Below are positions 44,519 through 52,394 of a stretch of DNA of 64,000 bases, one piece after another. Source of the DNA: DUPQ01 sp964563155. GTDB lineage: Bacteria > Bacillota > Clostridia > DUPQ01. A program made the translations under genes and the position numbers. Position 1 is the stretch's first letter. Each line of letters starts with the position of its first letter. Location of the stretch: NCBI GenBank assembly GCA_964563155.1, contig CAZLVL010000008.1:48579-112578 (forward strand), read 5' to 3'. The notes beneath the pieces were generated by a model. The model searched no databases. It saw nothing but the letters and a program-made list of their open reading frames with translations, and had not been told where the DNA came from.

Positions 44519-45814
44519 CTAAATACAAAATGCAGCATAAAGAGGAACAGTCTTCTTTTTATCTTCAAATCCAAAGTTTTTACTGGAAAGTTTTATAGCA
44601 TAAACTGGTTTAAAGTTTTCTATATACACATTTAAACTCTTGGCCCTTGTATTATCAGCACTTTTTACTTCTATAGGAATAAGTTGGCCTTGTTTTTGAA
44701 TAACAAAGTCAATCTCGGCCTCTCTACTAGACTCCCAATAATATGTGGAATACCCATTTGCCCTTAATTGCACATTAACATAATTTTCTACCATTCCACC
44801 TTTAAAGTCATCCAATTCATCAGACATGAAAAGAATATCTTTAGCTAACAGACCTCTTTTAGCTAAATGCAGTCCTAAGTCAGAGAAATATAGCTTAAAA
44901 GCATCCCTATTTCTATTGTTCTCTAAAGGCTTTTTGACTTGTTCAACTTTATGGACAACCGATACTATTCCAGCTAGGCTAAGCCACTCAATTGCATTTT
45001 CAAATTCAGCAGCTCTTGCTCCCTTTTTAATAAGCTTGTACTGAAATCGTGTATTTTTTTTAGATAATTGCACTGTGATATTATCATAGATAAGTCTTGT
45101 TTTTTTAATCTCATTTAAATTATTGTATTTACTCATATCATTAAGATACGATGCTAGAATTACATCTTGGGTAGTACGGACAAGAATATAGTCTTTGGTG
45201 CTTACAAATAACTTTACACATTCAGGCATACCACCTACAACTAAATACTGACGATAAATCTCCATGGCAATATCATGCAAAGCTTTAGGCATAGGTTGGT
45301 TACTTTCAAAGCAAATTTTAATTCGTTCAACTAAATCATCTTTTCCTAGAGCAATCATAAATTCTTCTATATCCATAGGATGCATAGTAAACATATCTAC
45401 TTTTCCGACTGGAAAGGAAAATTTTGATCTGTTTACAGCTACTCCTAATAGACTTCCTGCGGCAACAATATGATAGTCTGGAGCATCTTCACAAAAATAT
45501 TTTAAGCTTGTTAAGGCTCGTTCACATAACTGAACCTCATCAAATACAATAAGTGTCTTTTCTTTAATTATGGTTTCTTTGGCAATATGTGAAAGAATAG
45601 GTATTAAATAATCAGGACTAATGCTTTCATCAAAAGTCTCTTTTAAAGTAGGGTTAGTCTCAAAGTTAAAATATGCTACATTTTCATAATGGTTACGGCC
45701 AAATTCCAAGATAGAATAAGTTTTTCCAACCTGTCTTGCTCCTTGTAAAACAAGGGGCTTTCTATGCATGCTATTTTTCCATTCTTCTAAAAACAATCTG
45801 ATTTTCCTATACAT
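44519..45814 (-). CDS. AAA_14/DUF4143-type ATPase with PD-(D/E)XK-like C terminus (copy 1)
   Basis: 431 aa. Walker A GARQVGKT near residues 24-31; Walker B LIVFDEVQ followed by sensor-like IVAAGSLLG. The middle region (about 190-320) is helical, with QLSKKNTRFQYKLIKKGARAAEFENAIEWLSLAGIV like a winged helix. The C terminus has EAEIDFVIQKQGQLIPIEVK, an E-x-D-x(n)-E-x-K pattern of nuclease-fold proteins. The family's role is not established. The start at 45814 has GGAGGA at ideal distance; a 58-codon upstream extension is rejected. The promoter (45843-45871) carries an inverted repeat. Confidence 0.85.
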   Translation of the reverse strand: MYRKIRLFLEEWKNSMHRKPLVLQGARQVGKTYSILEFGRNHYENVAYFNFETNPTLKETFDESISPDYLIPILSHIAKETIIKEKTLIVFDEVQLCERALTSLKYFCEDAPDYHIVAAGSLLGVAVNRSKFSFPVGKVDMFTMHPMDIEEFMIALGKDDLVERIKICFESNQPMPKALHDIAMEIYRQYLVVGGMPECVKLFVSTKDYILVRTTQDVILASYLNDMSKYNNLNEIKKTRLIYDNITVQLSKKNTRFQYKLIKKGARAAEFENAIEWLSLAGIVSVVHKVEQVKKPLENNRNRDAFKLYFSDLGLHLAKRGLLAKDILFMSDELDDFKGGMVENYVNVQLRANGYSTYYWESSREAEIDFVIQKQGQLIPIEVKSADNTRAKSLNVYIENFKPVYAIKLSSKNFGFEDKKKTVPLYAAFCI

Positions 45815-45842
45815 AAGAGTCCTCCAAAAAGGTTCTAATGCA

Positions 45843-45909
45843 AGTATAATATCCTTATCTGTAAATATCAATGATATTTTAATCATATTTAACATTATTT
45901 TACAGATAA
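45843..45909 (-). promoter_or_regulatory. Promoter of ATPase copy 1 with 11-bp inverted repeat
   Basis: Minus strand -35 TTGATA (45866-45871), 17 bases, -10 TATACT (45843-45848). An inverted repeat TTATCTGTAAA (45855-45865) and TTTACAGATAA (45899-45909) has one arm filling the -35/-10 spacer and the other upstream of the -35, as expected for a repressor site. Confidence 0.6.
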
Positions 45910-45987
45910 TTGTTAAGAAATTTACACTATACTGCAGATTAAGCAATAAAAATAATAAAAATAAAATAATAGGGATTATAAACTCCA

Positions 45988-46056
45988 AATCTCACGGGTT
46001 GAAAAGTCCGAATCTCACGGGTTGATATTGCATAATTTCACGGATTGGTATATATT
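45988..46056 (+). promoter_or_regulatory. Three phased direct repeats on the promoter of ATPase copy 2
   Basis: Core AATYTCACGGRTTG at 45988-46001, 46011-46024 and 46034-46047, exactly 23 bases apart; the first two are identical. A sigma-A promoter, TTGCAT (46028-46033) and TATATT (46051-46056) with a 17-base spacer, has the third copy inside its spacer. This looks like an operator array for the gene at 46080. Confidence 0.75.
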
Positions 46057-46079
46057 AGGGCTGAAAAGGAGCAATTACT

Positions 46080-47357
46080 ATGGATAAAAACCTGTATCTT
46101 CCTCGAATTATTGACAAACAACTTGGTGAATACCTTTCGGTCTTTGGAGCTGTCTGTATTGAAGGCCCAAAGTGGTGTGGAAAAACATGGACATCCTTGT
46201 ATCAAAGCAATAGCCATATCTTTATTGGAGACCCAACAGGTAATTTCCATAACAGACAGTTAGCTGAGATGTCTCCAAGTCTGGTTTTAGATGGAGAAAC
46301 TCCAAGATTAATTGATGAATGGCAGGAAGTTCCCCAGTTATGGGATGCTGTTAGACATGAAGTAGATCAAAGAGGAAATAAGGGACAATTCATTCTAACT
46401 GGTTCTGCAACACCAAATCATAAAGGAATATTGCACAGTGGTGCAGGACGAATTGCAAAACTTAGAATGCGTCCTATGTCTCTTTATGAATCTGGGGATT
46501 CTAGTGGCCTAATCTCCCTTGAGAAACTTTGTCATGGCAAATTGGAAGAAAAGATGCTAGCAAACACTGAAATAACTAAACTAATAGAGTATATAATTCG
46601 TGGTGGATGGCCTAGTAATATTGGTATGCCTATTGAAAAGGCTGCTTTACTTCCAAAAGAGTATTTAAATGCCATAATAGATGATGATATATATCGGATG
46701 GATGGTATTAAGCGTGATACTTCAAAGATGCGATTACTCCTAAGGTCTCTTGCAAGAAATGAGAGCACAACCACTACAATTAAAAAATTAAAGAATGATA
46801 TTAAGGAGATTGATGATGAGGATATTGATGTTGACAGTGTGAAAACCTATCTTGATGTGTTCAAGCGCCTATTCATAACTGATAATCAAGAACCTTTTGC
46901 CACTAACATTCGCTCATCTGTTCGGATTAAACAAGCTGAAAAACGCCATTTTGTAGACCCTTCTCTTGCCTGTGCCTTATTAAGTGTTACCCCTGAAAGT
47001 TTATTAAATGACCTAGAAACACTAGGATTTTTATTTGAGGCCTTGTGTGAACGTGATCTAAAGATATATGCAGAATCTTTTGGTGCTAGACTTTATCATT
47101 ACCAAGACTATTCAAATCGTGAGGTTGATGCTGTGATTGAATTAGCAGATGGTAATTGGTGTGCATTTGAGATTAAGCTTGGAGCTAACAAGATTGATGA
47201 AGCTGCAGCAAACCTTGTTTCATTGCACGATTCTATAAAAGAAGAAAAAGGTGGTATTCCACCATCTATAATGTGTGTAATAAGTGGTTTAGCAAATGCA
47301 GCATACAAAAGAGATGATGGCGTTTATGTTGTACCCATTACAGCATTAAAAAATTAA
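46080..47357 (+). CDS. AAA_14/DUF4143-type ATPase with PD-(D/E)XK-like C terminus (copy 2)
   Basis: 425 aa. Walker A is the variant GPKWCGKT; Walker B PRLIDEWQEVP, then FILTGSATP. The middle contains an acidic stretch IKEIDDEDIDVDSVKTYLDVFKRL and a DPSLACALL segment typical of DUF4143. The C terminus reads REVDAVIELADGNWCAFEIK, again E-x-D-x(n)-E-x-K. It is a more distant relative of copies 1, 3 and 4. AAAAGGAGC precedes the ATG. Three exact-period repeats cover its promoter. Confidence 0.85.
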   Translation: MDKNLYLPRIIDKQLGEYLSVFGAVCIEGPKWCGKTWTSLYQSNSHIFIGDPTGNFHNRQLAEMSPSLVLDGETPRLIDEWQEVPQLWDAVRHEVDQRGNKGQFILTGSATPNHKGILHSGAGRIAKLRMRPMSLYESGDSSGLISLEKLCHGKLEEKMLANTEITKLIEYIIRGGWPSNIGMPIEKAALLPKEYLNAIIDDDIYRMDGIKRDTSKMRLLLRSLARNESTTTTIKKLKNDIKEIDDEDIDVDSVKTYLDVFKRLFITDNQEPFATNIRSSVRIKQAEKRHFVDPSLACALLSVTPESLLNDLETLGFLFEALCERDLKIYAESFGARLYHYQDYSNREVDAVIELADGNWCAFEIKLGANKIDEAAANLVSLHDSIKEEKGGIPPSIMCVISGLANAAYKRDDGVYVVPITALKN

Positions 47358-47365
47358 GGTCTTTT

Positions 47366-48418
47366 CTAGTCTAAAACCTCAATACTATTAAGCCCAGACT
47401 TCATTACCACTTTTCGTAAAAAGGGCTGGTACATAAAGGGAGATTTTAAATATTTGAGTAATAATTTTACTTTTATAGGTATAGATTTGATTCTATATCT
47501 TCTTTCAGGATTTTTACATCTAGAGTTTAATACTTTTGATAACTCATAAGCACTATTAAAGGCATAACTAATACCTTCTAATGATGATGGACTTATAAAT
47601 CCCGCTGCTTCACCAATTAAAAAAGCACCATTACTACCTGTGTAAAAGCTCTTAATCCCCTTAGGCATGGAGACAAGACAAGCTTCGGTTTTAATTGGAG
47701 TGTCAAAAAGAAAGCCCTTTTTATGTAACTTCTCTTTTAAAAGTTCAAAGCTCTTTTTACCATTTTCTTTTTTAAAAGCTCCACCTAGGATGAAATAACC
47801 ATTTTTTGATATGCTCCAACAATATGAATCAGTAATATCCTTATCAAAAATACAGGAATAAAAAGGAGTTATATGCTCTTCTTGAAACCATTCTTGTATA
47901 GAAAGATACTGCTTAATCTTGCGCTTAGGAAATAGCTTACTTCTTACAAGTGAATTTGACCCATCTGCCCCAACAAGGTATTTTGTTTTTACCTTGTATT
48001 CTTTTTTGTCTTTAATATAGGTTAGTTCATAAAAACCATTTAACTTTTCAATAGAAGAACAATAGCTATTGTTTTCAATTTGTATATTTTTAGGAATCAA
48101 TGAGATAAGCCACATATCAAATTTATGCCTATCCAGGTTAATATAGAATCTTTGGTAATAGCGTAAGAGATTTTGCTTAGTATCAATGGTCTTAACTGCA
48201 AAGATTTGAGGGTCAACAAGGACCTCTTTAGGTAGAGTAAGATTAAACCTTGAAAGTGCCTTTTGGGCATCTTTGGCTAAAAGTCCACCACAAGGCTTTT
48301 TAAAGGTATCTTCATTACCACTTTTTTTATCTATAAGAAGAACCTTAAAAGACTTGTCTAAAAGTCTTGCCAAGGTAGCACCAGCAGGTCCTAATCCAAT
48401 AATCGTTATATCGTACAC
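47366..48418 (-). CDS. FAD-dependent oxidoreductase, geranylgeranyl-reductase-like
   Basis: 350 aa. FAD-binding motif IIGLGPAGATLARLL at the N terminus, PCGGLLAKDAQ (the PxxCGG motif of geranylgeranyl reductases), LVGADGSNSLVR, and a distal GAFLIGEAAGFISPSSLEGISYAF flavin motif. Related enzymes reduce double bonds of isoprenoid chains or act on aromatic or halogenated compounds. The substrate is unknown and no isoprenoid gene is adjacent. It is slightly shorter than typical members. Confidence 0.8.
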   Translation of the reverse strand: MYDITIIGLGPAGATLARLLDKSFKVLLIDKKSGNEDTFKKPCGGLLAKDAQKALSRFNLTLPKEVLVDPQIFAVKTIDTKQNLLRYYQRFYINLDRHKFDMWLISLIPKNIQIENNSYCSSIEKLNGFYELTYIKDKKEYKVKTKYLVGADGSNSLVRSKLFPKRKIKQYLSIQEWFQEEHITPFYSCIFDKDITDSYCWSISKNGYFILGGAFKKENGKKSFELLKEKLHKKGFLFDTPIKTEACLVSMPKGIKSFYTGSNGAFLIGEAAGFISPSSLEGISYAFNSAYELSKVLNSRCKNPERRYRIKSIPIKVKLLLKYLKSPFMYQPFLRKVVMKSGLNSIEVLD

Positions 48419-48492
48419 TTTATCTCCCTTTTGTTTTAATTAATAATAGTTTACACCATATTATGACAAAAGATAAATAATCTTAAATCACT

Positions 48493-48777
48493 TTACTTTT
48501 CAATTATTGCTAATTCTAAATCTAGACCATCTAGTAGTCTAATAAATGTATTCATCTGGGGTATATGCCTTTCTCTTTCTAATCTGGATATAGCCTGTTG
48601 AGAAATACCTGTTATGTTTGAAAGCTCTTTTTGAGTCATGTTTTTTTTCTTTCTTTCCTCAACAACCCTGTCAATCAACTTATATTCTTGTCTTATCTTT
48701 TTGTATTCTCTATCAAACTCAGAATCTTCTCGTTTTTTAGCAACAATGTCTTTAACATTAATCTTTTCAAAACCCAT
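48493..48777 (-). CDS. XRE-family regulator, HigA-like antitoxin without partner
   Basis: 94 aa. A charged N-terminal half is followed by a helix-turn-helix KNMTQKELSNITGISQQAISRLERERHIPQMNTFIRLLDGLDLELAI, as in HigA/HipB-type antitoxins. Antitoxins of this form normally follow a RelE/HigB toxin gene; none is found on either side. ATG at 48777 has AAAGGAAG; a longer frame to 48807 lacks a site. It may be a plain regulator or an orphan antitoxin. Confidence 0.75.
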   Translation of the reverse strand: MGFEKINVKDIVAKKREDSEFDREYKKIRQEYKLIDRVVEERKKKNMTQKELSNITGISQQAISRLERERHIPQMNTFIRLLDGLDLELAIIEK

Positions 48778-48916
48778 AGGTGACTTCCTTTCTAGCCAAG
48801 CAATCACTTATAAACTATTTTTTCACATATCTATACATATATACTATCAAAGAGCAATATATATTCCTATTGCTATATATTTCATATTCCTTTTTTTAGT
48901 AACAAAGACTGGCATA

Positions 48917-48955
48917 ATAAAACCCCACAAGTTTGCTTTGGTCAACTCATGGGGC
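48917..48955 (-). terminator. Terminator of the acetyltransferase gene
   Basis: On the minus strand CCCCATGAGTT and AACTTGTGGGG pair over 11 bp with two G-U pairs and a 10-base loop, followed by TTTTATTAT. It lies about 40 bases after the stop at 48996. Confidence 0.7.
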
Positions 48956-48995
48956 TTAGCTCTTAAATGGTTTTTATTTAATTATTTTCCTATTT

Positions 48996-49640
48996 TTACT
49001 CTTCAATATATTCTGGATTTAGATAAATACTGTCCTCTTCTGTAATTTCTCTAATAACACGACAAGGAACGCCCATAGCAAGACTATTTGGAGGAATATC
49101 TCTTGTGACTACAGAACCTGATGCAATAACACAGCCTTCCCCTATAGTTACATTAGCATTTATTGTAACAGTTCCACCTATCCAGCAGTTATCTCCAATA
49201 GTAACAGAGCCTGCCCTTTCTAGATTTGTTAAAACACCTGTCTTTTCACTAACAAAAGCATTACGTTCTTGATAACGCAAAGGATGAATAGGTGTAAGAA
49301 TAGAACAGTTAGGTCCAATGAAAACATTTTTACCTATGGTAACCTTTCCTTCATCTAAAACAATAAAGTTGAAGTTGGCATAGCTACCATCGTCCATTGA
49401 AATATGTTTTCCAAAGTCAAAATAGATAGGACCTTGTAAATAGACATTCTTACCACGATTAGGCATTAATTCTTTTAAGATCTCTTCTCTTCTTTCTGCA
49501 TCAACTTCGGTTGTATCATTGTATTCTTTACAAAGAACATGGGCACGAGTTCTCTCTTCAGGCATTCCTTCACTAAAAGGATCATATAATTTCCCAGCAA
49601 ACATCTTTTCTCTTTCTGTCATTTTCTTTTTATCAGTCAT
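48996..49640 (-). CDS. Maltose/galactoside O-acetyltransferase type enzyme
   Basis: 214 aa. An N-terminal helical cap (EREKMFAGKLYDPFSEGMPEERTRAHVLCKEYN) precedes a left-handed beta helix of hexapeptide repeats, ending GEGCVIASGSVVTRDIPPNSLAMGVPCRVIREI. The catalytic His is in LTPIHPL. It acetylates sugars with acetyl-CoA. GAAGGAGAG precedes the ATG. 24 bases after the nitroreductase gene, so probably co-transcribed. Confidence 0.88.
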   Translation of the reverse strand: MTDKKKMTEREKMFAGKLYDPFSEGMPEERTRAHVLCKEYNDTTEVDAERREEILKELMPNRGKNVYLQGPIYFDFGKHISMDDGSYANFNFIVLDEGKVTIGKNVFIGPNCSILTPIHPLRYQERNAFVSEKTGVLTNLERAGSVTIGDNCWIGGTVTINANVTIGEGCVIASGSVVTRDIPPNSLAMGVPCRVIREITEEDSIYLNPEYIEE

Positions 49641-49664
49641 CGCTTCTCTCCTTCTTGTTCTTAT

Positions 49665-50378
49665 CTATAGTTCAACATAACCGTAATACTTATAGCCTTT
49701 TTTAGCTTTTGCATTTTCTTTAGCATGAAAGTTAAAGGGTCTACCATAATGCTTACAAGCTACAGCATAATGACAAAGTAAAATTCCCATATCTACCTTA
49801 GTCAACTTATATGCTAAAGACATGGGTGGTTTTAAGACTTGTCTGTAAAAAAGGACTTTATCATCAGTTTTTTCAAGATACCAAGGTTGTAAATTCATTC
49901 CAGAAGGAGCAAGATGTGCTGCTTTTATACACTCATCCTCTGGGGCATTGGTAATTTCAGAAATATCTTTACGTTTAAACTCATCTATTGTACGTCTTGC
50001 TGAACCTTCAGGTTTTCCAAAAGCAAGCACAATTATATCTGAACGACTATGGCCCTTGGTAGCATCTTTAGATGCACCTAACCAAACTCCACCTAGTCCT
50101 TGTGAGTCTAGCCACAACATAAATTGCTGACCAATAAATCCTGCATTTTCATCTTCCCCTTCTTTACCCTCTCCACTTATTACTAAATAATGGGGAGCTT
50201 TTACATGAAAGAGACCTTTTGCTTCTGATACAAGACGATAACTCAACTTTACATCTGGCAACAAAGGTTCAAATGAATTAAAAAGCCCCATTATATCTTC
50301 TAGTTGCTTTTCACTTAAAGGCTGGTCAACATATTTTCTACAAGCCTTTCTTCTACTTATTGAAGGATATAAATCCAT
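49665..50378 (-). CDS. Nitroreductase-family flavoprotein
   Basis: 237 aa. RRKACRKYVDQPLSEKQLEDIMGLFN is the FMN-binding N terminus of the family; GGVWLGA, IIVLAFGKPEG and IKAAHLAPSGMNLQPWYL (FMN contact) follow. This two-part arrangement is typical of the putative TM-nitroreductase group in Clostridia. Likely an FMN-dependent NAD(P)H reductase; substrate unknown. AGGAGG precedes the start. Confidence 0.85.
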   Translation of the reverse strand: MDLYPSISRRKACRKYVDQPLSEKQLEDIMGLFNSFEPLLPDVKLSYRLVSEAKGLFHVKAPHYLVISGEGKEGEDENAGFIGQQFMLWLDSQGLGGVWLGASKDATKGHSRSDIIVLAFGKPEGSARRTIDEFKRKDISEITNAPEDECIKAAHLAPSGMNLQPWYLEKTDDKVLFYRQVLKPPMSLAYKLTKVDMGILLCHYAVACKHYGRPFNFHAKENAKAKKGYKYYGYVEL

Positions 50379-50458
50379 AAATTAACCTCCTAGCATAATC
50401 ATATCTTATCTCTTTAAGTATCTCATATAGTTAGGCTTAAGTACAAGTAAGGGACGTA

Positions 50459-50494
50459 AACACCTATAAAGGGTTATTTTAAATTTTAGGTGTT
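50459..50494 (-). terminator. Weak terminator-like hairpin after the GNAT gene
   Basis: Inverted repeat AACACCTA (50459-50466) and TAGGTGTT (50487-50494) spans the stop of the gene at 50486, with a 20-base loop. On the minus strand it is followed only by TACG, so termination is doubtful. Confidence 0.3.
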
Positions 50495-51058
50495 AGTATA
50501 CTTTTGTTCACAGATAAATATATACTCCATGTCTTCAATGTTTTTGTTTAATTGTTTTGCATGAAAGACATTTTCTTTAACAAAGTCAAAACCGCATTTT
50601 TCAATAACCCGTCTAGACTGATAATTTTCTTTAAAATGGCCACATGTAAAGGCTTCTATTCCATTGTTTAAATAAAAGTAGTGCATAACTGCCTTTAGGG
50701 CCTCTGGTACTAGGCCTTGTCCCCAGTAATCTTTTGATAGAACAAATCCTATCTCTTTCACCTTAAGGTTTTTGTATCTCTCATCATCATTAGCCCAAGA
50801 ATAGTGTAAACCCAAAGAACCTATAACCTTATTATCATTTTTGTTATAAAGAGCCAATACTTCCTTTTCCTCTATAAACATATTAAGTATCTTTTTTGTG
50901 GTTTCAATATTTTCATGATGGGGCCAACCTGCCATTTCCCCTACCCCAGGAACACAAGCATACTCATAGAAATCATTTAAATCAGCTTCATTCCATGAAC
51001 GCAAAATTAAACGATCTGTCTCAATCTTTAAATCTGTTACATCAACAATTACATCCAT
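50486..51058 (-). CDS. GNAT acetyltransferase, RimJ/RimL type
   Basis: 190 aa. KIETDRLILRSWNEADLNDFYEYA opens the fold; EIGFVLSKDYWGQGLVPEALKAVMHYFY is the acetyl-CoA motif; FTCGHFKENYQSRRVIEKCGF is the conserved C-terminal strand-helix. Target unknown. The ATG at 51058 is taken as the start; a TTG four codons earlier is also possible and neither has a strong ribosome site. It lies 26 bases after the ATPase gene on the same strand. Confidence 0.85.
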   Translation of the reverse strand: MDVIVDVTDLKIETDRLILRSWNEADLNDFYEYACVPGVGEMAGWPHHENIETTKKILNMFIEEKEVLALYNKNDNKVIGSLGLHYSWANDDERYKNLKVKEIGFVLSKDYWGQGLVPEALKAVMHYFYLNNGIEAFTCGHFKENYQSRRVIEKCGFDFVKENVFHAKQLNKNIEDMEYIFICEQKYTNT

Positions 51059-51084
51059 AATTAGTGCCAACTTTCTTTATATAT

Positions 51085-52305
51085 CTATATAGCCCATAAG
51101 GGAATAATCTTATGCTTATCTGTAAGGGGTAATAGGTTATCTGAAAGACATATTATACCACCTTCTCCTATCTTAGTATCCTTAATACCATCAAGCATAC
51201 CAAAGCCCTTTATCGACCTACTAGTAGGATTAGAGTGCTGTTTTACCTCTATAGGATACAAGGTATTGTCTTGAAATATGAGAAGATCAATTTCTTTATC
51301 ATTGCTATCTCGTAAGAAATAGAAGTCTTTTTTTTTACCAGCGTTTGTGTAACTTTTTAATAGCTCAGTAACAACAAAGGTTTCAAAGAAATGTCCGCTC
51401 ATTGCACCAACAGAAAGGGTTTCTGGTGTAAGCCAACGAGTTAAGTATGCACAAAGTCCTGTGTCTAGAAAATATAGTTTAGGGGTTTTTACCACTCGCT
51501 TTATTGCCTTGTTTGAATAAGGCTTAAGAAGATAGATTATTCCACTGGTTTCAAGTATTGAAAGCCACCGTTTAGCTGTTGGTTCACTAATTCCTACACT
51601 TCTTGAAATAGAAGCTAAATTTAAAAGGCTGCCTGTCATTGCAGCACATGCGACCATAAATTTTAAAAACTTTATTTCATCAGTTACCTGTGTAAGACTC
51701 CTTACATCTCTTTCAATATATGTTTTTACATAGTCGGAGTAAAAGTTTTGCCAATTAAAGCTCTTTTCTTTTGTTAATTCAGGCATAGAACCTCTATGGA
51801 TAATATTCCAAGCTTCATTAATAGATAAATTTGTTTTTTCTTCTTTTCTTTTCATTAGATGTTCGAATGTTGGAAGAAATGGTTGGTTCCATTTCTCTTG
51901 TCTTATCTCTCTAAGTGACAGACCTAAAAGTTCTAGAATTCCTGCCCGCCCAGCCAAACTCTCAGTTGCGTTTTTCATTAATTGAAAACTTTGTGAGCTT
52001 GTTAGAAAATAGTCTCCTTTATTACGGCTTTTATCCAAAGACATTTTGATATATGAAAATATTTCAGGAACATACTGCACTTCGTCAAAGAATACAGGAG
52101 GTGGATTTAATTGTAAAAATGCTCCAGGTTCTGAACTTGCCTGTAAGCGAAGAGAAAAATCATCAAATGTAATTTTTGTAATATCAGGCTTTATATTTTC
52201 AATCAAGGTAGTCTTACCAACTTGTCTAGCACCGGTAACAACAACTGCGCCTTTTTCCTTAGCTCGTTCTAAGACTGCAGCTTCAATGTGTCGTTTTATA
52301 TACAT
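51085..52305 (-). CDS. AAA_14/DUF4143-type ATPase with PD-(D/E)XK-like C terminus (copy 3)
   Basis: 406 aa. Walker A VTGARQVGKTT near residue 25; Walker B PVFFDEVQYVPEIFSYIK, then YFLTSSQSFQLM. A clear winged helix lies in the middle: LLNLASISRSVGISEPTAKRWLSILETSGIIYLL. The DUF4143 segment includes PKLYFLDTGLCAYLTRW, and the C terminus has NDKEIDLLIFQDNTLYPIEVK. The start at 52305 is fixed by GGAGGG; an ATG four codons upstream overlaps it. Two near-identical repeats lie in its leader. Confidence 0.88.
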   Translation of the reverse strand: MYIKRHIEAAVLERAKEKGAVVVTGARQVGKTTLIENIKPDITKITFDDFSLRLQASSEPGAFLQLNPPPVFFDEVQYVPEIFSYIKMSLDKSRNKGDYFLTSSQSFQLMKNATESLAGRAGILELLGLSLREIRQEKWNQPFLPTFEHLMKRKEEKTNLSINEAWNIIHRGSMPELTKEKSFNWQNFYSDYVKTYIERDVRSLTQVTDEIKFLKFMVACAAMTGSLLNLASISRSVGISEPTAKRWLSILETSGIIYLLKPYSNKAIKRVVKTPKLYFLDTGLCAYLTRWLTPETLSVGAMSGHFFETFVVTELLKSYTNAGKKKDFYFLRDSNDKEIDLLIFQDNTLYPIEVKQHSNPTSRSIKGFGMLDGIKDTKIGEGGIICLSDNLLPLTDKHKIIPLWAI

Positions 52306-52315
52306 TAGGCCCTCC

Positions 52316-52351
52316 ATGTTTATGATATACTAATATTCAATGTTATGATAT
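52316..52351 (-). repeat. Two direct repeats upstream of ATPase copy 3
   Basis: On the minus strand ATATCATAACAT (52340-52351) and ATATCATAAACAT (52316-52328), about 24 bases apart. They lie between a possible promoter (TTGAAA, 16 bases, TATCAT) and the ribosome site. Confidence 0.5.
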
Positions 52352-52394
52352 CATAAATATATAAACTTTCAAATAGTTTGATCTTTCAAAGCCT

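Noticed and set aside
45815..45988. Hydrophobic N-terminal extension of ATPase copy 1
   Set aside because: It would translate the promoter, the inverted repeat and the ribosome site; the GGAGGA-preceded ATG at 45814 gives the family N terminus.
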